The notes under the pieces were generated by a model. The model saw nothing but the letters and a program-made list of their open reading frames with translations. It made no database searches and was not told where the DNA came from. A DNA stretch of 64,000 bases from contig JACPOK010000033.1 in the NCBI GenBank assembly GCA_016191525.1, forward strand, positions 930,001 to 994,000, given 5' to 3'. Position 1 is the stretch's first letter. Every line of letters begins with the position of its first letter. This DNA comes from Burkholderiales bacterium (GTDB lineage: Bacteria > Pseudomonadota > Gammaproteobacteria > Burkholderiales > Burkholderiaceae_C). The translations under genes were made by a program, and so were the position numbers. Of this stretch, positions 32,544-43,155 are shown piece after piece.

Positions 32544-34003
32544 CACGTGCCCTCTTGCTTGAAAACGGCCTGGTGGTGGACGGCACCGGCGAGCAGGGCC
32601 GCGCCGGCGACGTGCTGCTGATCGGCGACCGCATCGCCGCCGTAGGCACCGGCCTGCGAAACCGCCTGCCCGCCGGCCTGCCGCTGGACGACGTGACTGT
32701 GCGCGACTGCGCGGGCCTGGCCATCGCGCCCGGCTTCATCGACGTGCACACGCATGACGACGCCATCGTGCTGAATGCGCCCGGCATGTTTCCCAAGCTG
32801 TCGCAGGGCGTGACCACCGTGGTCACCGGCAACTGCGGCCTGTCCGTCGTGCCTTATGTGGTGGCGCAGCCGCAGGGCGCGCTGACCCTGCTGGGCAACT
32901 CGTTCCAATACCCTTCCGTTGCCGCCTACGCCCAGGCCGTCACCGACGCGCAGCCTGCCGTCAACGTGGCGCCGCTGATCGGCCACACCACGCTGCGCTC
33001 CGCCTGCATGGACGACCTGGCGCGCGCGGCGTCGGCGCAGGAAACCGCCGCCATGTGCGCCCTGCTGGAGCAATGCATGGCCGACGGTGCCATCGGCCTG
33101 TCGTCCGGCCTGTTCTATGCCGAAGCCATGCCGGCTCCGGCCGGCGAGGTGACCGAGCTGGCCCGCGTCGTCGCGCGGCACGGCGGTGTGTACGCAACGC
33201 ACATGCGCACGGAGATGGCCGACATCCTGGAAGCCATGCACGAGGCGAGTGATTGCGCCTTCGAGGCCGGCGTGCCGCTGGTCATCTCGCACCACAAGTG
33301 CGCGGGCCCCGCCAACTGGGGCCGCACAAAGCAAACGCTGCCGCTGATCGACACCCTGGCGCTGCGCCAGGACATCGCGATGGACGTATACCCCTACGTG
33401 GCAGGCTCCACCGTGCTGCGCGAGGACCTGGTGGACGGGATCATTGACGTGATGGTGAGCTGGTCGGCGCCCTATCCCGAGATGACCGGCCGCATGCTGG
33501 CTTCCATCGCCGCCGAATGGGGCACCACGCAGCGCGAGGCCTGCCTGCGCCTGAAGCCCGGCGGCGCCTGCTACTTCCAGATGCACGAGGACGACGTGCG
33601 CCGCGTCATCAGCCACCCGCGCAGCATGATCGGCTCCGACGGCCTGCCGCACGACCAGCATCCGCACCCGCGCCTGTGGGGCGCCTTCCCGCGCGTGCTG
33701 GCGCGCTACTGGCGCGAGCAGAAGCTTTTCAGCATGGAGCAGGCGGTGCACAAGATGACCGGCCTGTCGGCGCGCAACTTCCGCCTGCATGAGCGCGGCG
33801 AGGTGCGCCAGGGCTGGTTCGCAGACATCACGGTATTCGATCCCGCCACCATCCGCGACGTCGCCACTTACGAGCAGCCGCTGGCCCAGTCCGAAGGCGT
33901 GGCGATGGTGATCGTCAACGGCGAATTGAGCTTTGACGCGGGCGCGGCCACCGGTGGCCGCGGCGGCCGGATGCTGCTCAAGCCCGGGCCCGCTCGCCGT
34001 TGA
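32540..34003 (+). CDS. D-aminoacylase (N-acyl-D-amino-acid deacylase)
   Basis: A 487-residue amidohydrolase that should cleave N-acyl-D-amino acids into a carboxylic acid and a D-amino acid. The metal site matches the Alcaligenes enzyme at a near-constant offset: H70 and H72 (GFIDVHTHDDAIV) and the bridging C99 (VTGNCGLSV). The later HTHMRTEM-type His (YATHMRTEMAD) and HHK (VISHHKCAG) follow. The conserved SDGLPHDQHPHPRLWGAFP loop carries the catalytic Asp. Last gene of the operon, coupled to the RpiR gene. Its end overlaps the convergent acyltransferase gene by 26 bp. Confidence 0.94.
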   Translation: MTRALLLENGLVVDGTGEQGRAGDVLLIGDRIAAVGTGLRNRLPAGLPLDDVTVRDCAGLAIAPGFIDVHTHDDAIVLNAPGMFPKLSQGVTTVVTGNCGLSVVPYVVAQPQGALTLLGNSFQYPSVAAYAQAVTDAQPAVNVAPLIGHTTLRSACMDDLARAASAQETAAMCALLEQCMADGAIGLSSGLFYAEAMPAPAGEVTELARVVARHGGVYATHMRTEMADILEAMHEASDCAFEAGVPLVISHHKCAGPANWGRTKQTLPLIDTLALRQDIAMDVYPYVAGSTVLREDLVDGIIDVMVSWSAPYPEMTGRMLASIAAEWGTTQREACLRLKPGGACYFQMHEDDVRRVISHPRSMIGSDGLPHDQHPHPRLWGAFPRVLARYWREQKLFSMEQAVHKMTGLSARNFRLHERGEVRQGWFADITVFDPATIRDVATYEQPLAQSEGVAMVIVNGELSFDAGAATGGRGGRMLLKPGPARR

Positions 34004-35132
34004 GCAGCCGCCCGACCCAGGTGTAGCGCACCATCCAGTGATAGCTGGGCAGCAGCACGGCGACCGTCACCGCCAGCATCAGCGCCAGCTTGAGCCAGCC
34101 GTTGATGGCCCAGCCGGCGATCCAGATCTGCAGCAGAATCACGATGGGCAGGTGCCACAGGTACCACCAGTACGAGGCGTCGGCCACGTAGCGCACCCAG
34201 GGCCGGTGGCCGCCGGCAAAGCGCAGGAACAGGCCTGTCACCGCGAAGGTCATGCTCCAGGCGTACAGCGAGGCGGCGGCCACGCCCACCAGCTTGATCG
34301 TCATGGCGTGCTTCGCCGCGCCCGGCGTCGCAGACGCCTGCATGGCGCCGCCCACGGCGATGAACGCGACAAACGCCAGCGCCACATACAGCCAGACCGA
34401 GGTGCGCATCCCGTCGATCAGGTGGCTGCGCCGGTGCAGCCACCAGCCCACCCCGAAGAAGAGTGCGTAATACGCGACAGCCTGCACGCCGGGCAGGAAG
34501 CGCTGCCCCGGATTGTCGATCTCGGGGAAGTACGGCCCCATCCATAGGAGGGCGGCGGTGGGCACCATCAGCAGCAGGGGCTTGGCGCGAAGGCGCATCA
34601 GGCGGTCAAATGCGGCATCGATGCCGGGCAGAACCGCCGCGGCTCCCGGCAAGCGCGCCAGCACGGCCGCCAGCAAATACAGGATCAGCAGCATTTGCAG
34701 GAACCAGAGATGCCCGGTGGGATAGGTCAGGAACGACAGCTGCTCCTGCTGGCGGCTCGCGAAAGTGCTCCCCGTGCGCGAGTCGGCCCAGAGCCAGAGC
34801 TGCCCGATCAAGGGGATCAGCACCACCAGCCCCGCCAGGAACGGGATGCCTATCCTGCGCCCGCGCTGGCGCAGGAATTCACGCGTGCCCAGCCGCTGGA
34901 ACAGCAGGTGCGCGAAGAAGCCCGCGATGAAGAAAAACAGCTGCATCCGGAACAGGTGGATGAAGCCCATCAGCGTATCGAATCCCGCGCTGCGCGATAC
35001 GTCGTGCACCGGCCAGGGAAAGGGAAACGTCGCCAGCGAGGCCGCGGCGTGCAGCACGATGCCCAGCAGCATGGCCACGGCGCGCAGGCTGTCCAGCGCG
35101 TGCAGGCGTTCGCCGGGCGGGTGGGCGTGCAT
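33978..35132 (-). CDS. Membrane acyltransferase (Acyl_transf_3, OpgC/MdoC-like)
   Basis: A 384-residue polytopic protein from the ATG at 35132. About ten hydrophobic helices and the family start RLHALDSLRAVAMLLGIVLHAA, with the presumed catalytic His in LGIVLHAAASL, point to acyltransferase family 3. The pattern FFIAGFFAHLLFQRLGTREF resembles OpgC/MdoC proteins, which succinylate periplasmic glucans. No opgG or opgH genes are present, so the acceptor is unknown. It reads away from the ABC-2 genes on the same strand, 5 bp after the permease stop, and overlaps the D-aminoacylase 3' end by 26 bp. Confidence 0.85.
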   Translation of the reverse strand: MHAHPPGERLHALDSLRAVAMLLGIVLHAAASLATFPFPWPVHDVSRSAGFDTLMGFIHLFRMQLFFFIAGFFAHLLFQRLGTREFLRQRGRRIGIPFLAGLVVLIPLIGQLWLWADSRTGSTFASRQQEQLSFLTYPTGHLWFLQMLLILYLLAAVLARLPGAAAVLPGIDAAFDRLMRLRAKPLLLMVPTAALLWMGPYFPEIDNPGQRFLPGVQAVAYYALFFGVGWWLHRRSHLIDGMRTSVWLYVALAFVAFIAVGGAMQASATPGAAKHAMTIKLVGVAAASLYAWSMTFAVTGLFLRFAGGHRPWVRYVADASYWWYLWHLPIVILLQIWIAGWAINGWLKLALMLAVTVAVLLPSYHWMVRYTWVGRLLNGERARA

Positions 35133-35137
35133 CGTGT

Positions 35138-35898
35138 TCAGCTCTTGAGGCGGTAACCCGTCTTGAAGATCCAGGCCACACCAGCCAGACACAACGCCAT
35201 GAACAACAGCGTCATGGCCAGGCTGACGCCCACGCTCACGTCCGACGTACCGTAGAAGCTCCAGCGGAAGCCGCTCACCAGATACACCACGGGGTTGAAC
35301 AGCGTCACCTTCTGCCAGAACGGGGGCAGCATGTCGATGGAGTAGAAGCTGCCGCCCAGGAAGGTGAGCGGCGTGATGATCAGCGTGGGGATGAACTGCA
35401 GCTTCTCGAAGCCGTCGGCCCAGATGCCGATGATGAAGCCCAGCATGCTGAAGGTGATGGCCGTGAGCACCAGGAACAGCAGCATGAAGCCCGGGTGCAT
35501 GATCTTCATGGGCACGAACAGGGCCGCCGTGGCCAGGATCACCAGCCCCAGGATGATCGACTTGGTGGCCGCCGCCCCCACGTAACTGATGACGATCTCC
35601 AGCGTGGACACGGGCGCGGAAAGCAGCTCGTAGATGGTGCCCGTGAACTTGGGAAAGTAGATGCCGAACGAGGCATTGGAGATGCTCTGCGTCAGCAGCG
35701 ACAGCATCACCAGCCCCGGCACGATGAAGGCGCCGTAGCTCACGCCGCCCACTTCCGGGATGCGCGAGCCGATGGCCGAGCCGAACACCACGAAGTACAG
35801 CGAGGTGGAGACCACCGGCGAGATGATACTTTGCACCATCGTGCGGAAGGTGCGCGCCATCTCGAACCGGTAAATCGCGCGGATGGCGTGCAAGTTCA

Positions 35899-35902
<4 letters not shown>
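35138..35902 (-). CDS. ABC-2 type exporter permease
   Basis: A 254-residue ABC-2 membrane protein with six expected helices, starting [20 protein letters not shown], and carrying [20 protein letters not shown] and [20 protein letters not shown]. This is the drug/polysaccharide exporter type (YadH-like). It starts at the ATG overlapping the ATPase stop (ATGATG) and forms the exporter with that ATPase; the exported compound is unknown. Confidence 0.9.
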
Positions 35903-36831
<929 letters not shown>

Positions 36832-36837
36832 GGGTGC

Positions 36838-37470
36838 CTACGCGGCCGCGCTCTGCGCCGCGAGCACCTTGATGACGACGGGGTCGGCCCGCATGCGCTC
36901 GCGGTGCGCCGCCACCCTCGGAAAGCGGGCGGGATCCACGCTGTCGGCCTCCATCCACTGCGCCAGGGTGAACAGGTACATGTCGCAGATGCCGAAGCGC
37001 TCGCCCAGTACCCAGGGCCCCTGCAGCATGCCGTCCTCGATCAGCTGGAAATTCTCGGCCACGGTCTGCGGCACTTTTTTCTTCATGGCCTCGATGGCGT
37101 GCGTGTCTTCGGGATCCACCCAGCGGTAGCCGCGCATGCGGTGGGCGTGCGATACGTGCACCGTGGAACACAGGTAGCTGTTGAACTCGTTGGCGCGCCC
37201 CAGCAGGAACGCGTCATCCAGCGGCGCCAGGCCCGCTTGGGGAAAACTCTGGGCGATGTACTGCAGCAGCGCGGGCGTTTCCGTCAGCACACCGCCTTCG
37301 GTGACCAGCGCCGGTACGCGGCCCTTGGGGTTGAGCCGCAGGTAGTCGGCCGAGCGCTGCTGCTTGCTGGCGAAATCGATGCGCACGGCCTGGTAGGGAG
37401 CGCCCGCGTATTCCAGCGCCAGGTGCGGCGCCAGGGCGCAGGTGCCTGACGCGTAGTAGAAGGTAAGCAT
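36838..37470 (-). CDS. Glutathione S-transferase family protein
   Basis: A 210-residue two-domain GST starting [19 protein letters not shown], a beta-class pattern in which the Cys in GTCALAPH is the likely thiol-contacting residue. The thioredoxin-like half has [15 protein letters not shown] with the cis-Pro and [16 protein letters not shown]. The helical half includes [20 protein letters not shown]. It should conjugate or reduce glutathione-linked compounds; the substrate is not known. First gene of the run leading into the ABC-2 exporter, divergent from the aminotransferase gene. Confidence 0.92.
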   Translation of the reverse strand: MLTFYYASGTCALAPHLALEYAGAPYQAVRIDFASKQQRSADYLRLNPKGRVPALVTEGGVLTETPALLQYIAQSFPQAGLAPLDDAFLLGRANEFNSYLCSTVHVSHAHRMRGYRWVDPEDTHAIEAMKKKVPQTVAENFQLIEDGMLQGPWVLGERFGICDMYLFTLAQWMEADSVDPARFPRVAAHRERMRADPVVIKVLAAQSAAA

Positions 37471-37566
37471 GGCGCGATCATAGGGCAGGCCCGCGCGGCT
37501 TGCAGCGAGCCGCCAGGCACGCTTTTTCTCTGCTACAAACCAGCCAGTACAACGCGAGGAGACTCC

Positions 37567-38877
37567 ATGCCAGTACCCCAGCGCCGCGATTTTCTGATCG
37601 GCCTCGCCGCCACGGCGGCAACGGCCGCAGGCTCCGCCGCCGCCCAGCAGGCCCCCGGACGCGGCCTCACGGCGATTCCGCAGCTGCCGGCTGAAGGCGT
37701 GCTGGCCACGGATCCGGCCTACTGGGCGGCCATCCGCTCGCTCTACAACGTGACGCCGGACGTCATCAACCTGGAGAACGGGTACTGGGGCGTGATGATC
37801 GAGCCGGTGCGCAGGCACTACATGGCGATGACGGAGATGGTAAACCGCGACAACTCGTTCTATGCGCGCACGGGATTCGGGCGCGACATGGAGCCCGCGC
37901 GCGCGGCGCTGGCGCAGGCGCTGGGCTGCGCCCCTGAGGAAATCGCCTTCACGCGCGGCGCCACCGAGGCGCTGCAGCTGCTGATCGCGGGCTACAACAG
38001 GCTCAGGCCGGGCGATAGCGTGCTGTACGCCGACCTGGACTACGACTCCATGCAGTACGCGATGAACTGGCTGAAGGACCGGCGCGGCGTTGACGTGGTG
38101 CGCTTCGCCATCCCCGAGCCCGCCACGAAGGCCGCCGTGCTGCAAACCTACCGCGACGTACTGGCGGCCAACCCGAAGGCCAGGCTGCTGCTGCTCACGC
38201 ACCTGAGCCACCGCACCGGCCTGGTGATCCCGGTCGCGGAGATCACGGCCATGGCGCGCGCGCTCGGCGTTGACGTCATCGTGGATGCGGCGCATTCCTG
38301 GGGCCAGATGGATTTCAGGGTGGGCGACCTGGGCGCCGATTTCGTGGGCTTCAACCTGCACAAATGGATAGGCGCGCCGCTCGGCACGGGTTTCATGTAC
38401 ATCAGGAAGGGACGGCTGCCGGACATCGACCGGGCCCTGGCCGACGAGGACTGGCCGGCCACGGACATCCGCTCACGCGCGCACACCGGCACCTACAACT
38501 TCGCGGCTTTTCTGTCGGTGCTGCCGGCGCTGCGATGGCACCAGCAGATCGGCACGCGGGCCAAGGAAGTGCGGCTGCGCTACCTGCGGGACCGCTGGGT
38601 CGGCAAGGCGCGCGGCATCAACGGCATTGAAATACTCACGCCCGACGAGCCCGGGATGTCGGCCGGCATCACCTCATTGCGGCTGGCAGGAAAAACATCG
38701 GCCGCCGACAACAATGCCCTGGTCGCCCTGCTGCGCGAGAAGCACGGCATCTTCACGGTGCGGCGTGGCGGAGTGGCCAAAGGGCAATGCGTGCGCGTCT
38801 CGCCGGCGCTGTACACCACGGAGGCCGACGTGGACAAGCTCGCCGCCGCGCTGGCAGCCATCGCGGCGCAGGCCTAG
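37567..38877 (+). CDS. Tat-exported class V aminotransferase (isopenicillin N epimerase-like)
   Basis: A 436-residue PLP enzyme with a twin-arginine leader (QRRDFLIGLAATAATAAGSA), unusual for an aminotransferase but typical of this subgroup. The fold type I core shows FTRGATEALQLLIAGYNRL for the cofactor phosphate, VDAAHSWGQMDF with the PLP-stacking and pyridine-binding residues, and the Schiff-base lysine in FNLHKWIGAPLGTGF. Related proteins include isopenicillin N epimerase and cysteine desulfurase-like enzymes, so the reaction is not fixed. Tat export would fit folding with cofactor in the cytoplasm. Divergent from the GST gene. Confidence 0.88.
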   Translation: MPVPQRRDFLIGLAATAATAAGSAAAQQAPGRGLTAIPQLPAEGVLATDPAYWAAIRSLYNVTPDVINLENGYWGVMIEPVRRHYMAMTEMVNRDNSFYARTGFGRDMEPARAALAQALGCAPEEIAFTRGATEALQLLIAGYNRLRPGDSVLYADLDYDSMQYAMNWLKDRRGVDVVRFAIPEPATKAAVLQTYRDVLAANPKARLLLLTHLSHRTGLVIPVAEITAMARALGVDVIVDAAHSWGQMDFRVGDLGADFVGFNLHKWIGAPLGTGFMYIRKGRLPDIDRALADEDWPATDIRSRAHTGTYNFAAFLSVLPALRWHQQIGTRAKEVRLRYLRDRWVGKARGINGIEILTPDEPGMSAGITSLRLAGKTSAADNNALVALLREKHGIFTVRRGGVAKGQCVRVSPALYTTEADVDKLAAALAAIAAQA

Positions 38878-38899
38878 CGGCGCAGCCGCGCGGGGCGCG

Positions 38900-39082
38900 T
38901 CATTCGTGCCGGGAATTCTTCAGGGCTTCCTTGATGGCGCCGTAGGCCCGCTGCAAGCGGCCCTCCGCTTCGCGGGCCAGGCCCTGCGCCTTCAGGCGCT
39001 CGCTGTCCGTGGCCTGGCCGATGCCTCGCTGCACGCGGCCCGCGGCCTGTTTCGCCGCCCCCTTTGCCTGATCCTTGTTCAT
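38900..39082 (-). CDS. CsbD family stress protein
   Basis: A 60-residue CsbD-like protein: MNKDQAKGAAKQAAGRVQRG, then LKAQGLAREAEGRLQRAYGA, the two hallmark helices of the family. CsbD proteins are made under general stress in many bacteria, but their role is unknown. It lies downstream of the convergent aminotransferase gene and after the large PAS kinase gene on the same strand, about 95 bp from that gene's stop. Confidence 0.88.
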   Translation of the reverse strand: MNKDQAKGAAKQAAGRVQRGIGQATDSERLKAQGLAREAEGRLQRAYGAIKEALKNSRHE

Positions 39083-39177
39083 GTTGCCTCCCTGGTTATG
39101 AAGTTGATCAGTTGACGGTGCGCTGCTCATCCGCGCGGCGATGCCATCGGATGGCCCGAATGGTCTGGGTGCCCGTC

Positions 39178-42054
39178 CTACGTCACCGGTGCCTGCGGCA
39201 CGCCCGGCAGGGTGAAATGGAAGCTTGCCCCGTGGCCCGGCTCGCCGGTGGCCCAGATGCGCCCGCCGTGCCGTGCGATGGCGCGGGCCACGGTGGCCAG
39301 GCCGATACCCGTGCCGGCGAATTCGTCCAGCCCGTGCAGCCGCTGGAAGGTGCCGAACAGCCTGTCCGCATAGGCCATGTCGAAGCCGGCCCCGTTGTCG
39401 CGCACGAAGTATTCGCCGCGCCCGGCCGAGCCGCCCACTGTGATGCGCGGGTGGGCCTGGTTGGCGCTGAACTTCCAGGCGTTGCCCAGCAGGTTCTCCA
39501 GCACCGAGCGCAGCAGGCGCGAGTCGCCCAGGGTCACCAGGTCCGGTGCCACCTGCCATTGCAGCTGCCGTTCGGGCTGCTCGGCGTGCATGCGTTCCAG
39601 TATTTCGGTGGCCATCGCGCTCAGGTTCACCGTGGTGCGGATCATGTCCAGCTGCGACACATGGGCCAGCGCCAGCAGGCCGTCGATCAGCTGCGTCATC
39701 TGCTCGGTGTTGGCCCGGATGCGCGCCAGGTAGTGCATGGCCTTGCCCGCCTCCAGCGGGGCGATCTCCCCTTCCAGCAGCTGCGAGAACGAAGCCACCC
39801 GCTGCAGCGGCGACTGCAGGTCGTGCGAAACCGAATAGGAGAACGACTCCAGCTGCCGGTTGGCCAGGCGCAGCGCCGCCTCGCTGGCGGTGATGTCGGT
39901 GATGTCGGCGTCCACGCCCACCCAGAACTCGATGGCGCCACCCTCGCCGCGCACCGGCGTTGCCCGGTAATTGGTGGTGCGGTAGGTGCCGTCACGCGAG
40001 CGCATGCGCCGGGTGCCTGCGTACGCCGTGCCGCCGCGCCGCGCTTCCTTCCAGTTGCGGTTCATGGCCTCCACGTCGTCCGGGTGCACCAGGTCCACCC
40101 AGCGGTAGCCGTCCCAGCGCGGCGGCCCGCCGCCGAACAGGTCATACCAGGCGCGGCTGAAGAACGTCGCCCCGCCGCGGGGGTCCACCATCCAGATGGG
40201 CAGCGGCGCCTCCTCGGCCAGCGTGCGGAACAGCGCCTCCTGGCGGGCCAGCTCGCTGGTGCGCAGGGCCACTTTTTCCTCCAGCCGGGCATTGAGGTCG
40301 CGCACCTCGGCCAGCAGCTGCTTGACCTGCGAGATGTCCTGCTGCGCGCCTTCGATGCGCACCACCTTGCCCTGCGCATTGCGCACCGCGCGGCCGATCG
40401 AGCGCACGCAGACCGGCCGGCCGGTGGCCGTCACCATGTCCACCTCCACATCGAACGGGGTGCCGTTTTCTGCGCATTCCTGCACCGCGCGCACGGTGGT
40501 GTCGCGCGACGCCGGTGAGAACAGCGCGAATATCTCGTCCAGCGTGGGCGTGCTGCCCGCCGGCATGTCAAGGATCGCGGACGCCTCATTCGACCAGGTG
40601 ATGCGCTGGCTTTCCACGTCCACCGCCCAGCCGCCCATGCGCGCCAGTTCGCCCGCCACGCGCAGCAGGCCGGCCTGGCCCTCCAGCTGGGACTGGGCCT
40701 GCTTGAGCTCGTCGATCTGGGTGGAAGTGCCGAACCACGCGGCGCCTTCACTGCCATCGTGCACCGGCACCGCGCGCAGCAGCTGCCAGCGGTACACGCC
40801 ATCGTGGTACAGCAGCCGGTGCTCGTGCTGCACCACGCTGCCGGCCTGGGCCAGCTGCCGCATGGATTCCCGCGCGCCTTCTCGGTCGTCCGGGTGGATC
40901 TGCCCGATCCAGCCGCCGCCCAGCCCGCGTTGCGTGGAAAGCCCGGTGGCTTCGGCCCAGCGGTCGTTGATGAACTGCACCTGGCCCTGCGCATCCGAAA
41001 TGAACACGATCTGCGGCATGGCCTGGGCCAGCTGGATGAAACGCCTCGAGGTGCGCTCGCGCTGCCGCGCCTGCCGCCGTACCATGCGCGCCAGCGCCGT
41101 TGCGGTGACCACTGCCGCGGCCCAGACGGCCAGGGTCAACAGGGCAAACCGGCGCCACGGCGCCAGCATTTCGCCGTACGAGGCGCCCACGGCCACCAGC
41201 AGGTCCGGATAGGACGGAAGAACCCGGTAGGCCGTCACGCGGGCCTGCCCGTCCAGCGGGCTGTCGCCGATGTACACGCCTTGCGGGCTGGCCGGCAGGT
41301 ACCGCGTAAACAACGGCATCCCCGACAGGTCCTTGCCCATGGCCGAGTCATCGGGCGGGCTGCGCATCATCAGGTGGCCGTCGCGGTTGAGCAGCGTCAC
41401 GGCGCCCCCGCGGCCCAGCTCGATGCCCTGCCAGACTTCCTGGAAATAGGGCGGCTCAATGGCCGCCACGATGACGCCGGTGATCTCGCCCCGCGCGTTG
41501 CGCAGCGGCCGCGAGGCGCTGATCAGCCAGCTGCCGGTGCTGCGGCTGCGCACCACCGGCCCGACGAAGAACTCCGTGGCGGGCCGCACCTGGTACACCT
41601 TGAAATACTCCCGGTCGGCCAGCGACAACCCCACGTTGCCGACATCGGAATCAAACGCGATGCGGCCTTCCCGGTCCAGCACCCATAGCGCCCGCACGAA
41701 CGGCAGCTCGCGCAGCTGCGTGCGCAGCAAGGTGCGCGCGGCATCCCCGGTCACCCTGCCCGCGGCTTGCATCGCCTGCAGCCGCTCTGCCGCCAGTTCC
41801 ATGCGGTCATCGATCGCCTGCAGGGTGCGGCTGGTCTGCTCGCCGATCACCTGCGCCAGCGATTGCGTAAGCCTCTCGCCCGTGCGCACGGCTTCGCCGC
41901 GCAGGAACATGAGCGCCAATGCCAGCAGCGCGCCCGAGCCCACAATGAAAGCAACGAACAGCCAGGGCACCCGCCGGCCGCCGGCCGTGGGCACGGGCCG
42001 GGGAGGAAAGCCGGTATGCCGGAAGGTGGCATCGTCGGGCCGGGGCCAACGCAT
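39178..42054 (-). CDS. Sensor histidine kinase with dCACHE and three PAS domains
   Basis: A 958-residue membrane kinase. Helix 1 spans about 30-52, a dCACHE-like periplasmic sensor 55-300 (ALWVLDREGRIAFDSDVGNV), helix 2 about 302-322. Then come PAS domains near 335-450, 460-580 and 605-725, a short coiled coil (EVRDLNARLEEKVALRTSEL), HisKA with H744 (SVSHDLQSPLQRV), and HATPase_c with N854/N858 (LENLLGNAWKFS), DNGAGF 887-891 and GTGIGLA 914-920. There is no receiver. It resembles phytochrome-type kinases of the light/redox kind, and the outputs are elsewhere. The ATG at 42054 is chosen by the first helix; the Shine-Dalgarno is weak. Confidence 0.88.
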   Translation of the reverse strand: MRWPRPDDATFRHTGFPPRPVPTAGGRRVPWLFVAFIVGSGALLALALMFLRGEAVRTGERLTQSLAQVIGEQTSRTLQAIDDRMELAAERLQAMQAAGRVTGDAARTLLRTQLRELPFVRALWVLDREGRIAFDSDVGNVGLSLADREYFKVYQVRPATEFFVGPVVRSRSTGSWLISASRPLRNARGEITGVIVAAIEPPYFQEVWQGIELGRGGAVTLLNRDGHLMMRSPPDDSAMGKDLSGMPLFTRYLPASPQGVYIGDSPLDGQARVTAYRVLPSYPDLLVAVGASYGEMLAPWRRFALLTLAVWAAAVVTATALARMVRRQARQRERTSRRFIQLAQAMPQIVFISDAQGQVQFINDRWAEATGLSTQRGLGGGWIGQIHPDDREGARESMRQLAQAGSVVQHEHRLLYHDGVYRWQLLRAVPVHDGSEGAAWFGTSTQIDELKQAQSQLEGQAGLLRVAGELARMGGWAVDVESQRITWSNEASAILDMPAGSTPTLDEIFALFSPASRDTTVRAVQECAENGTPFDVEVDMVTATGRPVCVRSIGRAVRNAQGKVVRIEGAQQDISQVKQLLAEVRDLNARLEEKVALRTSELARQEALFRTLAEEAPLPIWMVDPRGGATFFSRAWYDLFGGGPPRWDGYRWVDLVHPDDVEAMNRNWKEARRGGTAYAGTRRMRSRDGTYRTTNYRATPVRGEGGAIEFWVGVDADITDITASEAALRLANRQLESFSYSVSHDLQSPLQRVASFSQLLEGEIAPLEAGKAMHYLARIRANTEQMTQLIDGLLALAHVSQLDMIRTTVNLSAMATEILERMHAEQPERQLQWQVAPDLVTLGDSRLLRSVLENLLGNAWKFSANQAHPRITVGGSAGRGEYFVRDNGAGFDMAYADRLFGTFQRLHGLDEFAGTGIGLATVARAIARHGGRIWATGEPGHGASFHFTLPGVPQAPVT

Positions 42055-42172
42055 CTGTGGGGGCCTTTCTGGTGCGGCTAGATCATCCCCCACCGGGCGC
42101 GGCGAGACAAGCACGATGGCGGGCCTGCCCAAATGCGGGTGCGCGGTCCGCCGCCTTCTGTATAACCAGCTC

Positions 42173-43102
42173 ATGCACAGCAGCGCATCCCTTCTCGCCT
42201 GGGCCTGGATACCCATCGTCCTGTGGGCCGCGCTGGCGCAGACCGCGCGCAACGCCGCCCAGCGTTCGCTGGTGGCGCAGGCGGGGACCCTGGGCGCCAC
42301 GCTGGCCCGGTTTGCCTATGGCCTGCCTTTCGCTGCGGTGTGGGTGCTGGTGCTGCATGCGCTGCCCGCCACGGCCGGGCCGGTGCCGCATTTCCACGCC
42401 GGCTACTTCGCCTGGCTGCTGCTGGGTGCCGTGAGCCAGCTGGCCGCCACCGCTTTCCTGCTGGCCGCGATGAAGCAGCGCAACTTCGTGGTGGGCGTGG
42501 CCTATTCCAAGACCGACGCGCTGCAGGTGGCCCTGTTCGCCACCGTGTTCCTGCGCGAGCTGCCGGGCTGGATCACGATGGTGGCCATGGCGCTGGCCAC
42601 CACCGGCGTGGTGCTGCTTTCGCTGCCGCGCAAGGCGGAACCCGCGACCGGCCCGCGCGCCTGGGCAGGCCTGGCTGCGCTGTACGGGCTGGGCTCGGGC
42701 GCGGGGTTCGCGTTCTCGGCGGTGGGCTACCGCGGCGCCGCGCTGGCGCTGCCCGATGTGCCGCCCTGGCTCATCGGCGGCTGGGGCGTGCTGTGGGCCC
42801 AGGCCATCCAGACCCTGCTGCTGGGCAGCTGGCTGCTGGTGCGCTCACCCGGCTCGCTGCGGGCGCTGGCGGGTGCGTGGCGTGTGTCCGTGGCGGCGGG
42901 CTCGGCCGGCGCGCTGGCTTCCATCGGCTGGTTCACCGCCTTCGCGCTCACCACGGCGCCCAACGTGCGCACGCTGGGCATGGTCGAGGTGGTGTTCAGC
43001 TACCTGGTGTCGCACCGCTTCATGCGCGAAAAGCTCACGCCGGCCGAGCGGGCCGGACTGCTGCTGGTGCTGGTTGGCGTGGCGGCGCTCCTCTTTTCAT
43101 AG
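42173..43102 (+). CDS. DMT superfamily transporter (EamA type)
   Basis: A 309-residue protein with about ten helices in two EamA-like halves. The first includes WIPIVLWAALAQTARNAAQ and GYFAWLLLGAVSQLAATAFL; the second includes GSGAGFAFSAVGYRGAALAL and FSYLVSHRFMREKLTPAERA with the closing LLLVLVGVAALLF. Such transporters export or import small metabolites. The ATG at 42173 is preferred over distant in-frame starts because those would fall inside the divergent kinase gene. Copy 3 of the 26-bp repeat starts 9 bp after its stop. Confidence 0.85.
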   Translation: MHSSASLLAWAWIPIVLWAALAQTARNAAQRSLVAQAGTLGATLARFAYGLPFAAVWVLVLHALPATAGPVPHFHAGYFAWLLLGAVSQLAATAFLLAAMKQRNFVVGVAYSKTDALQVALFATVFLRELPGWITMVAMALATTGVVLLSLPRKAEPATGPRAWAGLAALYGLGSGAGFAFSAVGYRGAALALPDVPPWLIGGWGVLWAQAIQTLLLGSWLLVRSPGSLRALAGAWRVSVAAGSAGALASIGWFTAFALTTAPNVRTLGMVEVVFSYLVSHRFMREKLTPAERAGLLLVLVGVAALLFS

Positions 43103-43110
43103 CTGCCCAA

Positions 43111-43136
43111 GCACAGCCGGCGCGCCTTGCGGGCAC
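43111..43136 (+). repeat. Dispersed 26-bp element, copy 3 (3' of DMT transporter)
   Basis: It starts 8 bp after the DMT transporter stop. It matches copy 1 at 23 of 26 bases and copy 2 at 21 of 26, and the flanking arms differ. A T-rich stretch (CTTTCTCC) follows, so this copy may work as a terminator. Confidence 0.55.
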
Positions 43137-43155
43137 TTTCTCCCCTGAAAAATGG

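Noticed and set aside
41459-42172. Upstream in-frame extension of the DMT transporter
   Set aside because: It lies inside the divergent kinase gene and has low-complexity Ser/Arg-rich sequence; the ATG at 42173 begins the first helix.
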